From Reyranella massiliensis 521 (GTDB taxonomy: Bacteria > Pseudomonadota > Alphaproteobacteria > Reyranellales > Reyranellaceae): a stretch of 64,000 bases of DNA. Positions within the stretch are counted from its first letter, which is position 1. Every line of letters begins with the position of its first letter. The notes beneath the pieces were generated by a model. The model had not been told where the DNA came from, ran no database searches, and saw nothing but the letters and a program-made list of their open reading frames with translations. Positions 7,812 through 15,822 of the stretch are shown here, in pieces. Location of the stretch: assembly GCF_000312425.1 (NCBI RefSeq), contig NZ_HE997181.1, positions 1,579,486-1,643,485 on the forward strand, written 5' to 3'. The translations under genes and the position numbers were made by a program.

Positions 7812-8116
7812 GCGTGGGTCCACCAGTCATGTTCGGCCATCGAAGTGGGCTCCGCTCTAAGCGCGATCAGGATGGCCTCGTTCAGATCATAGTCGGGTCC
7901 GGCCTCGATCAGATCATCATCAGCGTCGTAGAACCTGAGCCCGAAGCCAGTCTCCTTCCATCGATAATCGGCGACACCAAGCCGATCTTCTGAGGTGATC
8001 AGTACCATCAGTTCGTACTGGTCCTCGGGTACCGGCATGATCTTGATCAACGCATCGAGACCGGCCGACAAGCTCAGCGCCATGTGATGGGTTCGGTCGT
8101 TCGGGATCAGCCGCAT
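7769..8116 (-). CDS. Acidic prophage protein of unknown function
   Basis: The product has 115 residues from ATG 8,116, chosen because AAGGAGG lies six bases upstream; a frame from 8,203 would run through a regulatory dyad. It is acidic, with Y-D-A-D-D-D-L-I-E in the middle and several Trp near the end (HDWWTHAYSVG). No membrane segment or known motif is seen. It is on the late-gene strand, downstream of the small membrane protein gene, and its 3' end overlaps the convergent 49-residue gene. Small acidic phage proteins can be DNA mimics or inhibitors, but nothing here proves that. Confidence 0.55.
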   Translation of the reverse strand: MRLIPNDRTHHMALSLSAGLDALIKIMPVPEDQYELMVLITSEDRLGVADYRWKETGFGLRFYDADDDLIEAGPDYDLNEAILIALRAEPTSMAEHDWWTHAYSVGVGFEIAARS

Positions 8117-8173
8117 GATGTCCTCCTTCGGTTGTACCGATCCCGGCATGAGTCGGAACGGGGGACACTTAAA

Positions 8174-8231
8174 CGTATACAGATTTGAAGAGGAAATTCG
8201 CAATTTTGATTCAAATCGGAACTTGTATACG
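8174..8231. promoter_or_regulatory. Bipartite dyad with GTATAC half sites
   Basis: CGTATACA then GATTTGAA (8,174-8,189) is repeated inverted as TTCAAATC (8,210-8,217) and TGTATACG (8,224-8,231), with a six-base insertion in the right arm. It lies in the 183-bp gap upstream of the acidic gene. The GTATAC core is also found at both ends of the large inverted repeat near 6,211-6,406, so one regulator may bind both places. Confidence 0.55.
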
Positions 8232-8299
8232 ACTCAATGTAAGCCGACTGAGCCGGTTCAATGTGCCTTAAAGGCGACCAGATGTCGGGACGCGCCAGA

Positions 8300-8572
8300 C
8301 TAGGGCAGAAACGTAACTCTGACTTGGATCGGAGTAGTGGGTGAATGGAGGTCGATCCCGGCTGCCTTGGCTGGCTTCAACGGAGTGCTGATCTCTCGGA
8401 TTAGCTCGATGCAGCGATCACCACAGGTCGCATCGATGTTGATCACGTTCGTAAATTCGAGGGTGAAGATCAGCATCAGCCAGATCGCGAACCCACACAC
8501 TGTCATGATGACGAATCTCGTGAGGCTGAAATTCTTGGCCTCCTCAAGTAGTCCCTTCAAACGCTCGAACAC
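8300..8572 (-). CDS. Small single-pass membrane protein (holin- or spanin-like position)
   Basis: The product has 90 residues from a GTG at 8,572 with GAGGG eight bases upstream. The N-terminus is charged, then one membrane segment spans about residues 19-42 (FVIMTVCGFAIWLMLIFTLE). The remaining 45 residues, with two Cys (CGDRC), would lie outside the membrane. It follows the large terminase gene on the same strand, where T7-like phages often carry lysis genes, so a holin or spanin role is plausible. No family motif is recognised, and no endolysin is nearby to support lysis. Confidence 0.5.
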   Translation of the reverse strand: MFERLKGLLEEAKNFSLTRFVIMTVCGFAIWLMLIFTLEFTNVINIDATCGDRCIELIREISTPLKPAKAAGIDLHSPTTPIQVRVTFLP

Positions 8573-8611
8573 AGGTTAAACCCTCAGAACCGGGTCAACC
8601 CCGTCTCGTAT

Positions 8612-10201
8612 TTACCTGCGTCGGCCAGCCCGAAGCCGTTCGAGGGCACTCCCATGGGCACGACCTGCAGTCGAGGACTGCACTCCCCGGGTTCGACGAT
8701 CAAAATTCCCATCGATGACCACTCCGGCGGGAAGCTGCCGGAGATGTAGAATCCCGAACGCAGCCGCATCGATCCAGTCGTTCTTCCGCTTCCCGATCAA
8801 GTTGTGCGGGAAGTCCCGGCACTGTTCGATGAATTTGGTATTCCGGATGGAGCTGTGAATGTGAAACCGAGCCCGATTGATGTACCGCTCCAAGCTGGCC
8901 CGAATGCGAACCTCCTTGGGGAGCTTGTTGTCCTTCTCGATCACAACGATTCCCGGAATGTGGGTGTCCGGCTCTGAGCGGTCTTCGGCGATCATTCGAA
9001 TTTCCGCACCCATCGCTGGGTTCACGTTGGTCTCGACTACGATCTTCGTGATGCCGTAGCCCTTCATAATTCTGAGGATCGCTCGAATCTGAGGTTTCCA
9101 TCCCTCGTGATCGATAGCCGGTAACTTCGAAATGTGGTGGAGGAACGTACGGTCATCCTTTGAGCGGGCCACAATGGCCGCCACAGAATCGTCTGACTTC
9201 TTCTGGGCCTTTGAGGGGTCCCACGCCGCGAGGGCATCGACGATGTCGAACTGACCGATCTTCGCCTCAGTTCTGGTCGAACCCCAATCATCGTCCCCAG
9301 CGCGTCCCGACCAACCCCGGGTGATATTCTGGGAAAGTAGGGGATCAGAATACTCATGGGCGAGGTCGATCTGAAGACCGCCCGCATTCATATCGACGAA
9401 CCTCAGGAGGAATTGGGATTCCCACTCGGAATCCGGAATTGCATCGGCTCCGGTCCGGAGATTGGCGATATACTCCGAACCACGCATTTCCGGCCACGCG
9501 TAGAAGACGTTGTCCTCGTCCTCGGTGAGAATCGGGACGACCATTGCCTCGATGTTCTCAGCGTCTTCCAGCATGGGCTTGTACATGCTTGCAGCACCGG
9601 CATGAGGCGTACCGATATAGGTGATTTTCGGCGCGATTGAACGAAGCTGGGAACGTCGGGTCCGAATGAGGTCACGACCTTCTTCGGTTCTCGAACCCTC
9701 CAGTGTCTCAAGATCATCTGCGAATATCAGATCGGCGTGCAGTCCGACGATGTCGCCCTTAAGGGATAGTGCCTGTACCGAGGGATTCGGCAGCGTCTTC
9801 GAGCGGACCACTGTGAAGCTGGTCCGCCTCCAAAGCTCATCCATCTTTCCCGGAGGTACGAGATGCTGGCAGAGCGGGTGGTTCTCGATCATCCCCCGCA
9901 CGAATCCAGCATTCTTGTTGGCTAGCGTCTGGCTAGCGCTCAGCATGATGAAGCTTCGATTCGGGTCCCGATAGAGGGACCATGCGATGAACAGCGAGAT
10001 CAGCCAGCTCTTCGCAGCCTCTCGAAAGCACATCAGAAGCCGGGTGGGTTTGCCTTCGGTGGCTTCGAGCCATCGGGCCATCCGAACATGAAGCTCCGGA
10101 GTGGACTGCCCGAGATGCAAATTCCACATCCGCAGGAAAGTCGGAAAGTCTACGAGCCGTTCGAGAGCGGGTTTGGCCGCGGCCTTCTTCCGGACGCTCA
10201 T
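8612..10201 (-). CDS. Phage terminase large subunit (T7-like)
   Basis: The product has 529 residues. The ATPase half has an atypical Walker A (MCFREAAKSW, near residue 60) and Walker B L-I-F-A-D-D-L-E, as in T7-type packaging motors. The nuclease half has acidic residues in A-W-D-P-S-K, V-V-E-T-N-V-N and N-D-W-I-D-A. It cuts concatemeric phage DNA and pumps it into the prohead. Its start overlaps the stop of the small subunit gene by four bases. The reading frame is complete. Both terminase proteins begin MSVRK, a small curiosity. Confidence 0.9.
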   Translation of the reverse strand: MSVRKKAAAKPALERLVDFPTFLRMWNLHLGQSTPELHVRMARWLEATEGKPTRLLMCFREAAKSWLISLFIAWSLYRDPNRSFIMLSASQTLANKNAGFVRGMIENHPLCQHLVPPGKMDELWRRTSFTVVRSKTLPNPSVQALSLKGDIVGLHADLIFADDLETLEGSRTEEGRDLIRTRRSQLRSIAPKITYIGTPHAGAASMYKPMLEDAENIEAMVVPILTEDEDNVFYAWPEMRGSEYIANLRTGADAIPDSEWESQFLLRFVDMNAGGLQIDLAHEYSDPLLSQNITRGWSGRAGDDDWGSTRTEAKIGQFDIVDALAAWDPSKAQKKSDDSVAAIVARSKDDRTFLHHISKLPAIDHEGWKPQIRAILRIMKGYGITKIVVETNVNPAMGAEIRMIAEDRSEPDTHIPGIVVIEKDNKLPKEVRIRASLERYINRARFHIHSSIRNTKFIEQCRDFPHNLIGKRKNDWIDAAAFGILHLRQLPAGVVIDGNFDRRTRGVQSSTAGRAHGSALERLRAGRRR

Positions 10202-10668
10202 TCAGGTTCGTCCGGGTCGCTCCCTACAGCGTGGGGGATATTCACATCATCGTTGGTGATCTTTCGGAGTGTCTTGAGTTCGGGTACTTTCTGGCGACCT
10301 TCCACTGCTTCTAGGAGTTCTTCGGCAAGTCGAACTCGCTTGGCGTGTTCGTCATCGGCCTCAGCCAGTTCTGCCTTCTGACGGGGCTGGATCATCAAAT
10401 CCATCATCATCGTAAGCAGACGGAGCTTCGCTGCTTTGCGATTGTCCCGGGCTAGCCCTGCATTGTCCGACTTCGCCGCTTCGGCCAGCCATACTTCTCC
10501 GGCATCCCGACGCTTCACATCGATCTTGAACGGGCTCCGATGTGGCTTTGCGAGCGCGCGAAATTCTGCGATCTCGTTCGACCACATCTCATCGATGACT
10601 TCTTGGAGTTCGGCGACCTTGATAGGGTCGCGATTCATAAGATTGTATTCGTGTTTACGGACTGACAT
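10198..10668 (-). CDS. Phage terminase small subunit (probable)
   Basis: The product has 156 residues, mainly helical, with a basic middle and an acidic C-terminus. It lies immediately upstream of and overlapping the large terminase gene, the usual place for the DNA-recognition subunit. No sequence motif proves the role. The ATG at 10,668 has no Shine-Dalgarno sequence; a 14-bp palindrome like that at the tail tubular A gene ends one base before it. Upstream lies a 150-bp gap shared with the divergent 547-residue gene, which probably holds the late promoter. Confidence 0.65.
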   Translation of the reverse strand: MSVRKHEYNLMNRDPIKVAELQEVIDEMWSNEIAEFRALAKPHRSPFKIDVKRRDAGEVWLAEAAKSDNAGLARDNRKAAKLRLLTMMMDLMIQPRQKAELAEADDEHAKRVRLAEELLEAVEGRQKVPELKTLRKITNDDVNIPHAVGSDPDEPE

Positions 10669-10669
10669 G

Positions 10670-10683
10670 CCGATATTTATCGG
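10670..10683 (-). promoter_or_regulatory. Palindrome at small terminase start codon
   Basis: On the minus strand CCGATAAATATCGG is followed by C and ATG. It differs at two symmetric positions from the element at 4,141-4,154, so the base pairing is kept while the bases change. That favours a selected dyad. Confidence 0.5.
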
Positions 10684-10821
10684 CGTAGGCTCAATCGATA
10701 AGAGCGAAGCGGGGGAGGGCGTGATGGGAGAGGCGCCACCGCCACCAGTTCGTACTCAGACTAGCCATACGCCGATATGGTGGTAAGCTAGATGCGTTTT
10801 AATCGCGATTGAGACCTACTG

Positions 10822-12465
10822 ATGGCAACCGATTTCAGCGTCGCACTTGCGCCTGTGGCGACGCCGCATAAAGCGAAACGGCCTATTGTTCGCCCTGTAT
10901 CGCAAGTCTCACTGGAGCTAGTCGGCTCTGACGCCTTTGTTCAGGCGATTTCAGAGTGTGTTGCGTGGATCGCCAAGAGAGCCAACGCGAGAATTCCCAG
11001 TAATGCGTTTTCCGGTGAGCCCTTCGATCTGACTGATGCCGAAGGGGCACATTGGGCAGCAGCGGCAAGAATAGCTGGAGAAGATGCTTCGGTTTGGGCG
11101 GCACGCTTGGACTTCCATGACAAGACCGTGCCTCAGCGAACTTGGCTTACTGAGATATCGGTTGGTCGTAATCAAACCACAATGCGATTCGGCGCGCGGT
11201 TGACCAATGTAACGCGAGGTGAGGATCGGGCCTTTACCCCAAGCATTCCGGGAATCGTTAAGCAGCTTGCGGATCGAAGAGTTGCTTATCTCGATGGCCG
11301 TCTACTGAGCAATCGGCCAACGATAGTTGCAGAGACAACCGACGGCTATTTGGGGCTTCTCGATTTTCTTGAGGACAAGCGCCGACAGGCCAGCCTCATC
11401 TTGATATCACAGAATGAGCACGGCACGTCACTACTCGATGCCGACGACTTAGCGAGTCAACTTTGCGGTGCTGCTCATGTCGCCGTAATCACACCAAACG
11501 TAAGTCGGCAACTCACGAAGGACGTAGGGCGAGCATTCTCCGTATACAATGGAGCAGTTCGACATTGTAAGCCGGGATTGAGCTTCGATGAGAGCAATCC
11601 ATTTGACCATGAATTGTTTCTTTGGCGGCACGGTATCAGCGAAGCGCAGTTGTTGGACCGCATAGTGCGGTCGGTGCTCCAAGGCACCTTTACACGACCT
11701 GACGCGGACGTAAGCGCTCTACGCTTTGAGCAAGTGCGACGGGCATCGCTAGTTTCTGAAGCCTCGCGACATGTGTCTTCTACGGCGACGGCGGAAGACA
11801 TAAAGGCAGACTTGGCTGAGCAGATTAAAGCTATCGAGGCACAGGCCGCTGAAGATGCGGCAGCTTCGCAACAGTTACTAGACGAAGCTGCAGCGGAGAA
11901 GAATGAAGCAGAAGCCAAACTCCACGCGGCCCGAGACCAGAATGAGAAGCTTCGTAGTAGAATTGAGTGGCTAGAGCATGCTCTGAAACAGAAAGGCACT
12001 GAAGCTATTACGCCTTTGGAAAGCTATGACGATATTGGCGAATGGGTAGACACGCATCTTTCTGGTTCGATAATTGTATTGCCGCGCGCGATCCGTGAAA
12101 CTGTGAAGAACGGTAATTTTCGAGACCTCAGTGCGTTTCAAGAGGCTCTTCTATTGCTCAAGGACTTTTATGTCCCCATGCGTCGCGGCAATGCTGAAAT
12201 AACACGAGAGGCATTTGAGGCTCGATGCAGAGAGCTTCGGTTAGAAGAGAGCGCGTGTTTTAGTCAGCCAAACGACATCAAGGCGTTCTCTCAATATTGG
12301 GTTCCCTATGGCAGTGGAAAGCAAGCCTGTGACCGACATCTTAAGTATGGGGGCGGCACTGATCCGCGAAACATGTTCCGAGTGTATTTTTTCTGGGATG
12401 ACGAAGAGCAGGTTGTTGTGATCGGTCACATGCCGACACATCTTCCAAATTGGAAGACAAACTGA
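10822..12465 (+). CDS. Large coiled-coil protein with RelE-like C-terminus, defence candidate
   Basis: The product has 547 residues. Residues 1-300 form a globular part with a segment GRAFSVYNGAVRHCKPG (236-252) and then a H-E-L-F-L; I recall this type of motif from uncharacterised proteins in defence-rich regions. Residues 325-392 are a coiled coil. The last 42 residues (RVYFFWDDEEQVVVIGHMP, then T-H-L) resemble the end of RelE/ParE toxins. The gene diverges from the terminase operon, is less GC-rich, and is followed by two small genes on the same strand. A role in superinfection exclusion or growth arrest is inference. Confidence 0.5.
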   Translation: MATDFSVALAPVATPHKAKRPIVRPVSQVSLELVGSDAFVQAISECVAWIAKRANARIPSNAFSGEPFDLTDAEGAHWAAAARIAGEDASVWAARLDFHDKTVPQRTWLTEISVGRNQTTMRFGARLTNVTRGEDRAFTPSIPGIVKQLADRRVAYLDGRLLSNRPTIVAETTDGYLGLLDFLEDKRRQASLILISQNEHGTSLLDADDLASQLCGAAHVAVITPNVSRQLTKDVGRAFSVYNGAVRHCKPGLSFDESNPFDHELFLWRHGISEAQLLDRIVRSVLQGTFTRPDADVSALRFEQVRRASLVSEASRHVSSTATAEDIKADLAEQIKAIEAQAAEDAAASQQLLDEAAAEKNEAEAKLHAARDQNEKLRSRIEWLEHALKQKGTEAITPLESYDDIGEWVDTHLSGSIIVLPRAIRETVKNGNFRDLSAFQEALLLLKDFYVPMRRGNAEITREAFEARCRELRLEESACFSQPNDIKAFSQYWVPYGSGKQACDRHLKYGGGTDPRNMFRVYFFWDDEEQVVVIGHMPTHLPNWKTN

Positions 12466-12487
12466 ATCTCAGTGGTTGTGGGGCAGC

Positions 12488-12706
12488 ATGTCAGGCGTCG
12501 AGGGACAACCGGGCAAGCCCTATTGGCTCATGAGTATCGAGGATAGCGCCACACCATTGGCGAAGTTCGACGATCTAGAGCAAGCTATCCTGTACGCAGG
12601 GGAGCTGCGACTCCCAGACGGCACAAGGCTCCGGGCAGATCGCCGATACGTGATCCGGGACCGCGGGCGCAAAATCGTGTGGCCGCCTGAACTTGCAGAG
12701 AAGTGA
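12488..12706 (+). CDS. Small hypothetical protein
   Basis: The product has 72 residues from ATG 12,488, which has a GGGG a few bases upstream; a TTG at 12,476 is an alternative. It contains Y-W-L-M-S-I-E-D then F-D-D-L-E-Q-A-I-L-Y-A-G-E-L, and ends RRYVIRDRGRKIVWPPELAEK without its last residue being conserved. The layout resembles small proteins with a short beta-hairpin and helix, but no family is recognised. It begins 22 bases after the 547-residue gene and probably shares its transcript. Confidence 0.5.
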   Translation: MSGVEGQPGKPYWLMSIEDSATPLAKFDDLEQAILYAGELRLPDGTRLRADRRYVIRDRGRKIVWPPELAEK

Positions 12707-12808
12707 AGTAGCATCAGGGACTGGTAGCGATCAGCGGTGTGGCGACAGTAGGATAATCCCGTTGCGACCGCACGGGCCGCACGGCGGTAAAGGGCTTGGG
12801 GGGACAGA

Positions 12809-13126
12809 ATGGACAAACGAATTGAAGAACTGACCGCCAAGCTGGATCAGTTGCACGCGAAGAACGAAGCCCTGCATTCCATCGTGGCATTACTTCTGGG
12901 CTGGGAGGACAAGCGGAACCCGCTCGTGCTGAAGAGCTTGAAGATGCTGGCTGCGGGCGATGTGCCTGAACTTGTCCCCGACCGCTCAGTGCTTCCCTCG
13001 GACCTCACTCCGGATCAGCGCGAGCAAATCGAGGCCGATCTGACCAAGCACCGGAAGGCAACCAAGATCGCGACAATGGAACTCGCGACGACCTATTCGC
13101 TCTTGCTGGGGCAGGGCAAGCGGTAG
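12809..13126 (+). CDS. Small coiled-coil hypothetical protein
   Basis: The product has 105 residues. A GGGGGG sequence lies just before the ATG. The first 30 residues form a coiled coil (MDKRIEELTAKLDQLHAKNE), followed by a hydrophobic helix and a charged C-terminal half. It resembles in style the 49-residue coiled coil at 7,662, but the sequences are not clearly related. It is the last rightward gene before a 327-bp region without genes. Function unknown. Confidence 0.5.
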   Translation: MDKRIEELTAKLDQLHAKNEALHSIVALLLGWEDKRNPLVLKSLKMLAAGDVPELVPDRSVLPSDLTPDQREQIEADLTKHRKATKIATMELATTYSLLLGQGKR

Positions 13127-13453
13127 TCCCGTAACCCGTAAATAGATCGCTGTGGTGGTTCAGCCGCGAGGTTGAGCGCCGAAGTGTGAGGTCGCAGGGG
13201 TTACTACCGGGTGTCTCAGTCGTTCGTGTCTGCCTGCGGAGGGGTAAGCCCAGCATGGTCCACGGCGATACGGGTCCGGCACACTGTTGCGGCGAGCCCT
13301 CGTGAGGCTGGGACTGCGCTCACTGCTGAAGGTCCCCGTGGGATGGCGATTCGCGTCGCCATCCGCCCACAGCCCAGACGACGGCATCCTCCCTGTGGGT
13401 ACTGCGGTAGAAATCCTACGGCGGTCGAATCCCTGATCGGATTAGGTCGGAAG
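13127..13453. other. Gene-free region with possible structured RNA
   Basis: These 327 bases hold no convincing gene; open frames here lack start signals and domain content. A strong hairpin is visible near 13,338-13,372 (GTGGGATGGCGA and TCGCCATCCGCCCAC around TTCGCG). The base composition is more GC-rich than the neighbouring phage genes. The region might encode a structured RNA. Confidence 0.3.
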
Positions 13454-13660
13454 CTAGTTCACTTCGACTTTGCACTCATCACAACTGATCTTGGTCGAGT
13501 GTCCGTAGCCGGTGTCCTTGGTGATAGTGAAGCCCGGCGTCGTCTCAGCGTCAGACATCCGTCCGCCCATGTAGGGGGAATCGCCCTCCTTATAGGTGAA
13601 CGTGCCGAGCGCACCGCACTTCGGACATTTCAGGTTCTCGTGGATCGTTTCCCAAGCCAT
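13454..13660 (-). CDS. Small zinc-ribbon protein
   Basis: The product has 68 residues. Two Cys pairs, C-P-K-C-G (residues 12-16) and C-D-E-C (60-63), would bind one zinc ion in a ribbon fold. An AAAGGA lies at good spacing before the ATG. The first residues (MAWETIHENLKCPKCG) look like a complete N-terminus. It is the last prophage-side gene before the tRNA, and three GTAGAACA repeats lie just upstream of its start. Such proteins may bind nucleic acid or a protein partner. No partner is evident. Confidence 0.6.
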   Translation of the reverse strand: MAWETIHENLKCPKCGALGTFTYKEGDSPYMGGRMSDAETTPGFTITKDTGYGHSTKISCDECKVEVN

Positions 13661-13700
13661 CTGGCTATCCTTTCAGACCGCCTGCGACAATCTGTCAAGC

Positions 13701-13732
13701 GTAGAACAAATCGTAGAACATTCTGTAGAACA
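13701..13732. repeat. Three GTAGAACA direct repeats at 12-bp period
   Basis: GTAGAACA occurs at 13,701, 13,713 and 13,725, each separated by four bases. They lie between the zinc-ribbon gene and the tRNA-Gln end, where integrase arm-type sites or a regulator's binding sites would be expected. Confidence 0.7.
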
Positions 13733-13738
13733 GCCATG

Positions 13739-13764
13739 AAAAAAGCCCCGAAAATGGGGCTTTC
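13739..13764 (-). terminator. Terminator of tRNA-Gln transcript
   Basis: On the minus strand AAAGCCCC and GGGGCTTT form an 8-bp stem around ATTTTC, followed by a run of T. It lies nine bases after the tRNA 3' end. The A/T flanks make it usable in both directions. Confidence 0.8.
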
Positions 13765-13772
13765 TGGCGGAT

Positions 13773-13846
13773 GGCTGGGGGACCAGGATTCGAACCTAGA
13801 CTAACCGGGTCAGAGCCGGTTGTTCTACCGTTAAACTATCCCCCAA
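13773..13846 (-). tRNA. tRNA-Gln (anticodon CUG), prophage junction
   Basis: The 74-base gene reads TGGGGGATAGTTTAACGG at its 5' end, with a 7-bp acceptor stem (TGGGGGA/TCCCCCA), an anticodon stem ACCGG/CCGGT with loop CTCTGAC (anticodon CUG at 34-36), a T arm with TTCGAAT and an encoded CCA. U1-A72 is typical of tRNA-Gln. Its 3' end faces the prophage-like region, the usual geometry of phage integration into a tRNA gene. Confidence 0.9.
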
Positions 13847-13962
13847 CGGCCCGGTGACGGGCGGGTCGGGCGCACGATTTAGCGATGACCGGCCGAAATG
13901 GCAAGCGGCGCTCGCTCCCGGGCGTTTCATAAGTTACCATTCGGCCAAAGAAAGAGTTTTTG

Positions 13963-15030
13963 ATGGCCGGGGATTCCAAGCCACAGGGAGGCTGGCACAG
14001 CGGTCGGTTCGCGCACACTTTTGCCGCCATAGATCTCGGCACCAACAATTGCCGGCTTCTGGTGGCCAGGGCATCGGTCGAGGGTTTCGAGGTGATCGAT
14101 GCCTATTCCCGCCCGGTTCGCCTGGGCGAAGGGGTGGCGCTGAACGGGACGCTGTGCGGCGATGCCATTGAGCGCACGTTGCATGCGCTGGGCGTCTGCG
14201 CGGCCAAGATCGAACGCAACAGCGTGACGCGCGCCCGTCATATCGCCACGGAAGCCTGCCGTCGTGCCTGCAACGGCGAGGACTTCCTGGGCATGGTGAT
14301 GGAGCGCACCGGCCTGCGCTTCGAGGTCATTGCGCCGGCCGAGGAAGCACGGTTGGCGCTCGCAAGCTGCGAAAACCTGCTCGATCCGGCGGTTCCTTTC
14401 GGCCTGCTGATCGACATCGGCGGTGGATCGACGGAAGTGAGCTGGGTCCACGTAAAGCCGCGCAACGACCGGCAGGGCGGCGTCGCGACCGAGCTGATCG
14501 GCATGACATCCGTGCCGTGGGGCGTCGTTACCCTCACCGAAGCCTGCACCAGCGGTCAGCCGCGCGAGCGGCCGCTGACTCGCGCCTGCTACGACGACAT
14601 GGTCGAGCGTATTCGCGCCGACCTCCGGCAATTCTGCGCCAAGTATCAAATCGGCCCTGCCATCGCCCGAGGTGAAGTCCAGATGGTTGGGGCCTCGGGC
14701 ACTGTGACGACAGTGAGCGCGCATCACCTGGGCCTGAAGCGCTATAACCGCACCATGGTCGACGGCTCGCGAATCAGCCGCGATCAAATCCTGCGTATTT
14801 GCGACGAGCTTTCGGTGATGTCGGTGAACCAGCTTACCCATTTGCCCTGCATTGGCGACGATCGTGCCGACCTGGCCCTGGCCGGTGGCGCGATCCTCGA
14901 AGCGGTGTGCCGGCAGTGGGCCGCGCCGACGGTCCGCGTGGCCGACCGCGGCCTGCGCGAGGGCGTGTTGATGGATCTCATGCGTCAGGCCGATCGGGAA
15001 GCCGACCCTCTCTGCCGACGGGACAACTGA
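13963..15030 (+). CDS. ppx: Ppx/GppA family exopolyphosphatase
   Basis: The product has 355 residues from ATG 13,963. It has the two phosphate-binding motifs of the ASKHA fold, [12 protein letters not shown] near residue 22 and D-I-G-G-G-S-T-E-V near 152. The family hydrolyses polyphosphate or the pppGpp terminal phosphate. Its length of about 350 residues equals the short alphaproteobacterial form without the C-terminal HD domain. The next gene, rlmE, starts three bases after the stop, so they form an operon. Whether the preferred substrate is polyphosphate or pppGpp cannot be told from sequence. Confidence 0.88.
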   Translation: MAGDSKPQGGWHSGRFAHTFAAIDLGTNNCRLLVARASVEGFEVIDAYSRPVRLGEGVALNGTLCGDAIERTLHALGVCAAKIERNSVTRARHIATEACRRACNGEDFLGMVMERTGLRFEVIAPAEEARLALASCENLLDPAVPFGLLIDIGGGSTEVSWVHVKPRNDRQGGVATELIGMTSVPWGVVTLTEACTSGQPRERPLTRACYDDMVERIRADLRQFCAKYQIGPAIARGEVQMVGASGTVTTVSAHHLGLKRYNRTMVDGSRISRDQILRICDELSVMSVNQLTHLPCIGDDRADLALAGGAILEAVCRQWAAPTVRVADRGLREGVLMDLMRQADREADPLCRRDN

Positions 15031-15032
15031 GC

Positions 15033-15752
15033 ATGGCCCGTGATTCCAGCGGCGGCCGCCCCACCGGGAGCAAGCCGACCGGCCGGCGCGCCACGGTGCG
15101 CGTGAAGACGGCACGCGGCCGCACCACCTCCTCGCAACGCTGGCTGCAGCGCCAGCTCAACGATCCCTATGTCGCCGAAGCCAAGAAGCGCGGCTATCGC
15201 TCGCGCGCGGCCTTCAAGCTGCTGCAGCTCGACGACCAGTTTCGGTTCCTGAAGCCCGGTGCCCGCGTCGTCGATCTTGGGGCAGCCCCTGGCGGCTGGA
15301 CCCAGGTCGCCGTCGAGCGCGTGAAGGCTGGGGCAAAGGCGGGGAAGGGCGTTGGCGTCGTGGTGGGCATCGACATCACGCCTGTCGAGCCGGTCGCCGG
15401 TGCCACGGTGCTGGCCAAGGATTTCTACGACGAGGATGCGCCGGCCGAGTTGACGGCGCTTCTGGGCGGGCCGGCCGACGTCGTGTTGAGCGACATGGCT
15501 GCTGCTGCCACAGGCGAGACTCAGGTCGACCATCTGCGCATCATGGGCCTGGCAGAAGCCGCCCATGACTTCGCACGGCAGATCCTGAAGCCCGGCGGCA
15601 CGTTCGTCGCCAAGGTGCTGCGCGGCGGTACGGAACGGACCCTGCTCGACCTGCTCAAGAAGGATTTCACCAAGGTGCGGCACGTGAAGCCCGAGGCAAG
15701 CCGGGCCGATTCAGCGGAAATGTATGTCGTCGGCACGGGCTTCCGCGGCTGA
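15033..15752 (+). CDS. rlmE: 23S rRNA (uridine-2'-O-)-methyltransferase RlmE
   Basis: The product has 239 residues from ATG 15,033. After a basic N-terminal tail come R-S-R-A-A-F-K-L (residues 54-61), the SAM motif [17 protein letters not shown] and K-V-L-R-G-G, as in the FtsJ/RrmJ family. The catalytic tetrad K-D-K-E is represented by K of F-K-L-L, D of S-D-M, K of V-A-K-V and E near A-E-M-Y. It methylates U2552 of 23S rRNA in the ribosomal A site. The basic N-terminal extension of about 30 residues is longer than in E. coli. It is coupled to ppx. Confidence 0.93.
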   Translation: MARDSSGGRPTGSKPTGRRATVRVKTARGRTTSSQRWLQRQLNDPYVAEAKKRGYRSRAAFKLLQLDDQFRFLKPGARVVDLGAAPGGWTQVAVERVKAGAKAGKGVGVVVGIDITPVEPVAGATVLAKDFYDEDAPAELTALLGGPADVVLSDMAAAATGETQVDHLRIMGLAEAAHDFARQILKPGGTFVAKVLRGGTERTLLDLLKKDFTKVRHVKPEASRADSAEMYVVGTGFRG

Positions 15753-15822
15753 TTGCCCGAGGATCGGGGGCCGTCACCACAGTATAGAAGGCCGCTGCAA
15801 TGGTTTGTGCTGGGCGTGAGCA

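Noticed and set aside
13400..13445. A second tRNA suggested by GGTCGAATCCC
   Set aside because: No acceptor or anticodon stems can be formed around it; only the T-loop-like sequence is present.
13701..13732. CRISPR array
   Set aside because: The repeats are 8 bases with 4-base spacers, far too short.
13211..13804. Rightward 197-residue frame over the gene-free region and tRNA
   Set aside because: It runs through the zinc-ribbon gene on the other strand, the terminator and the tRNA, and has no domain or ribosome binding site.
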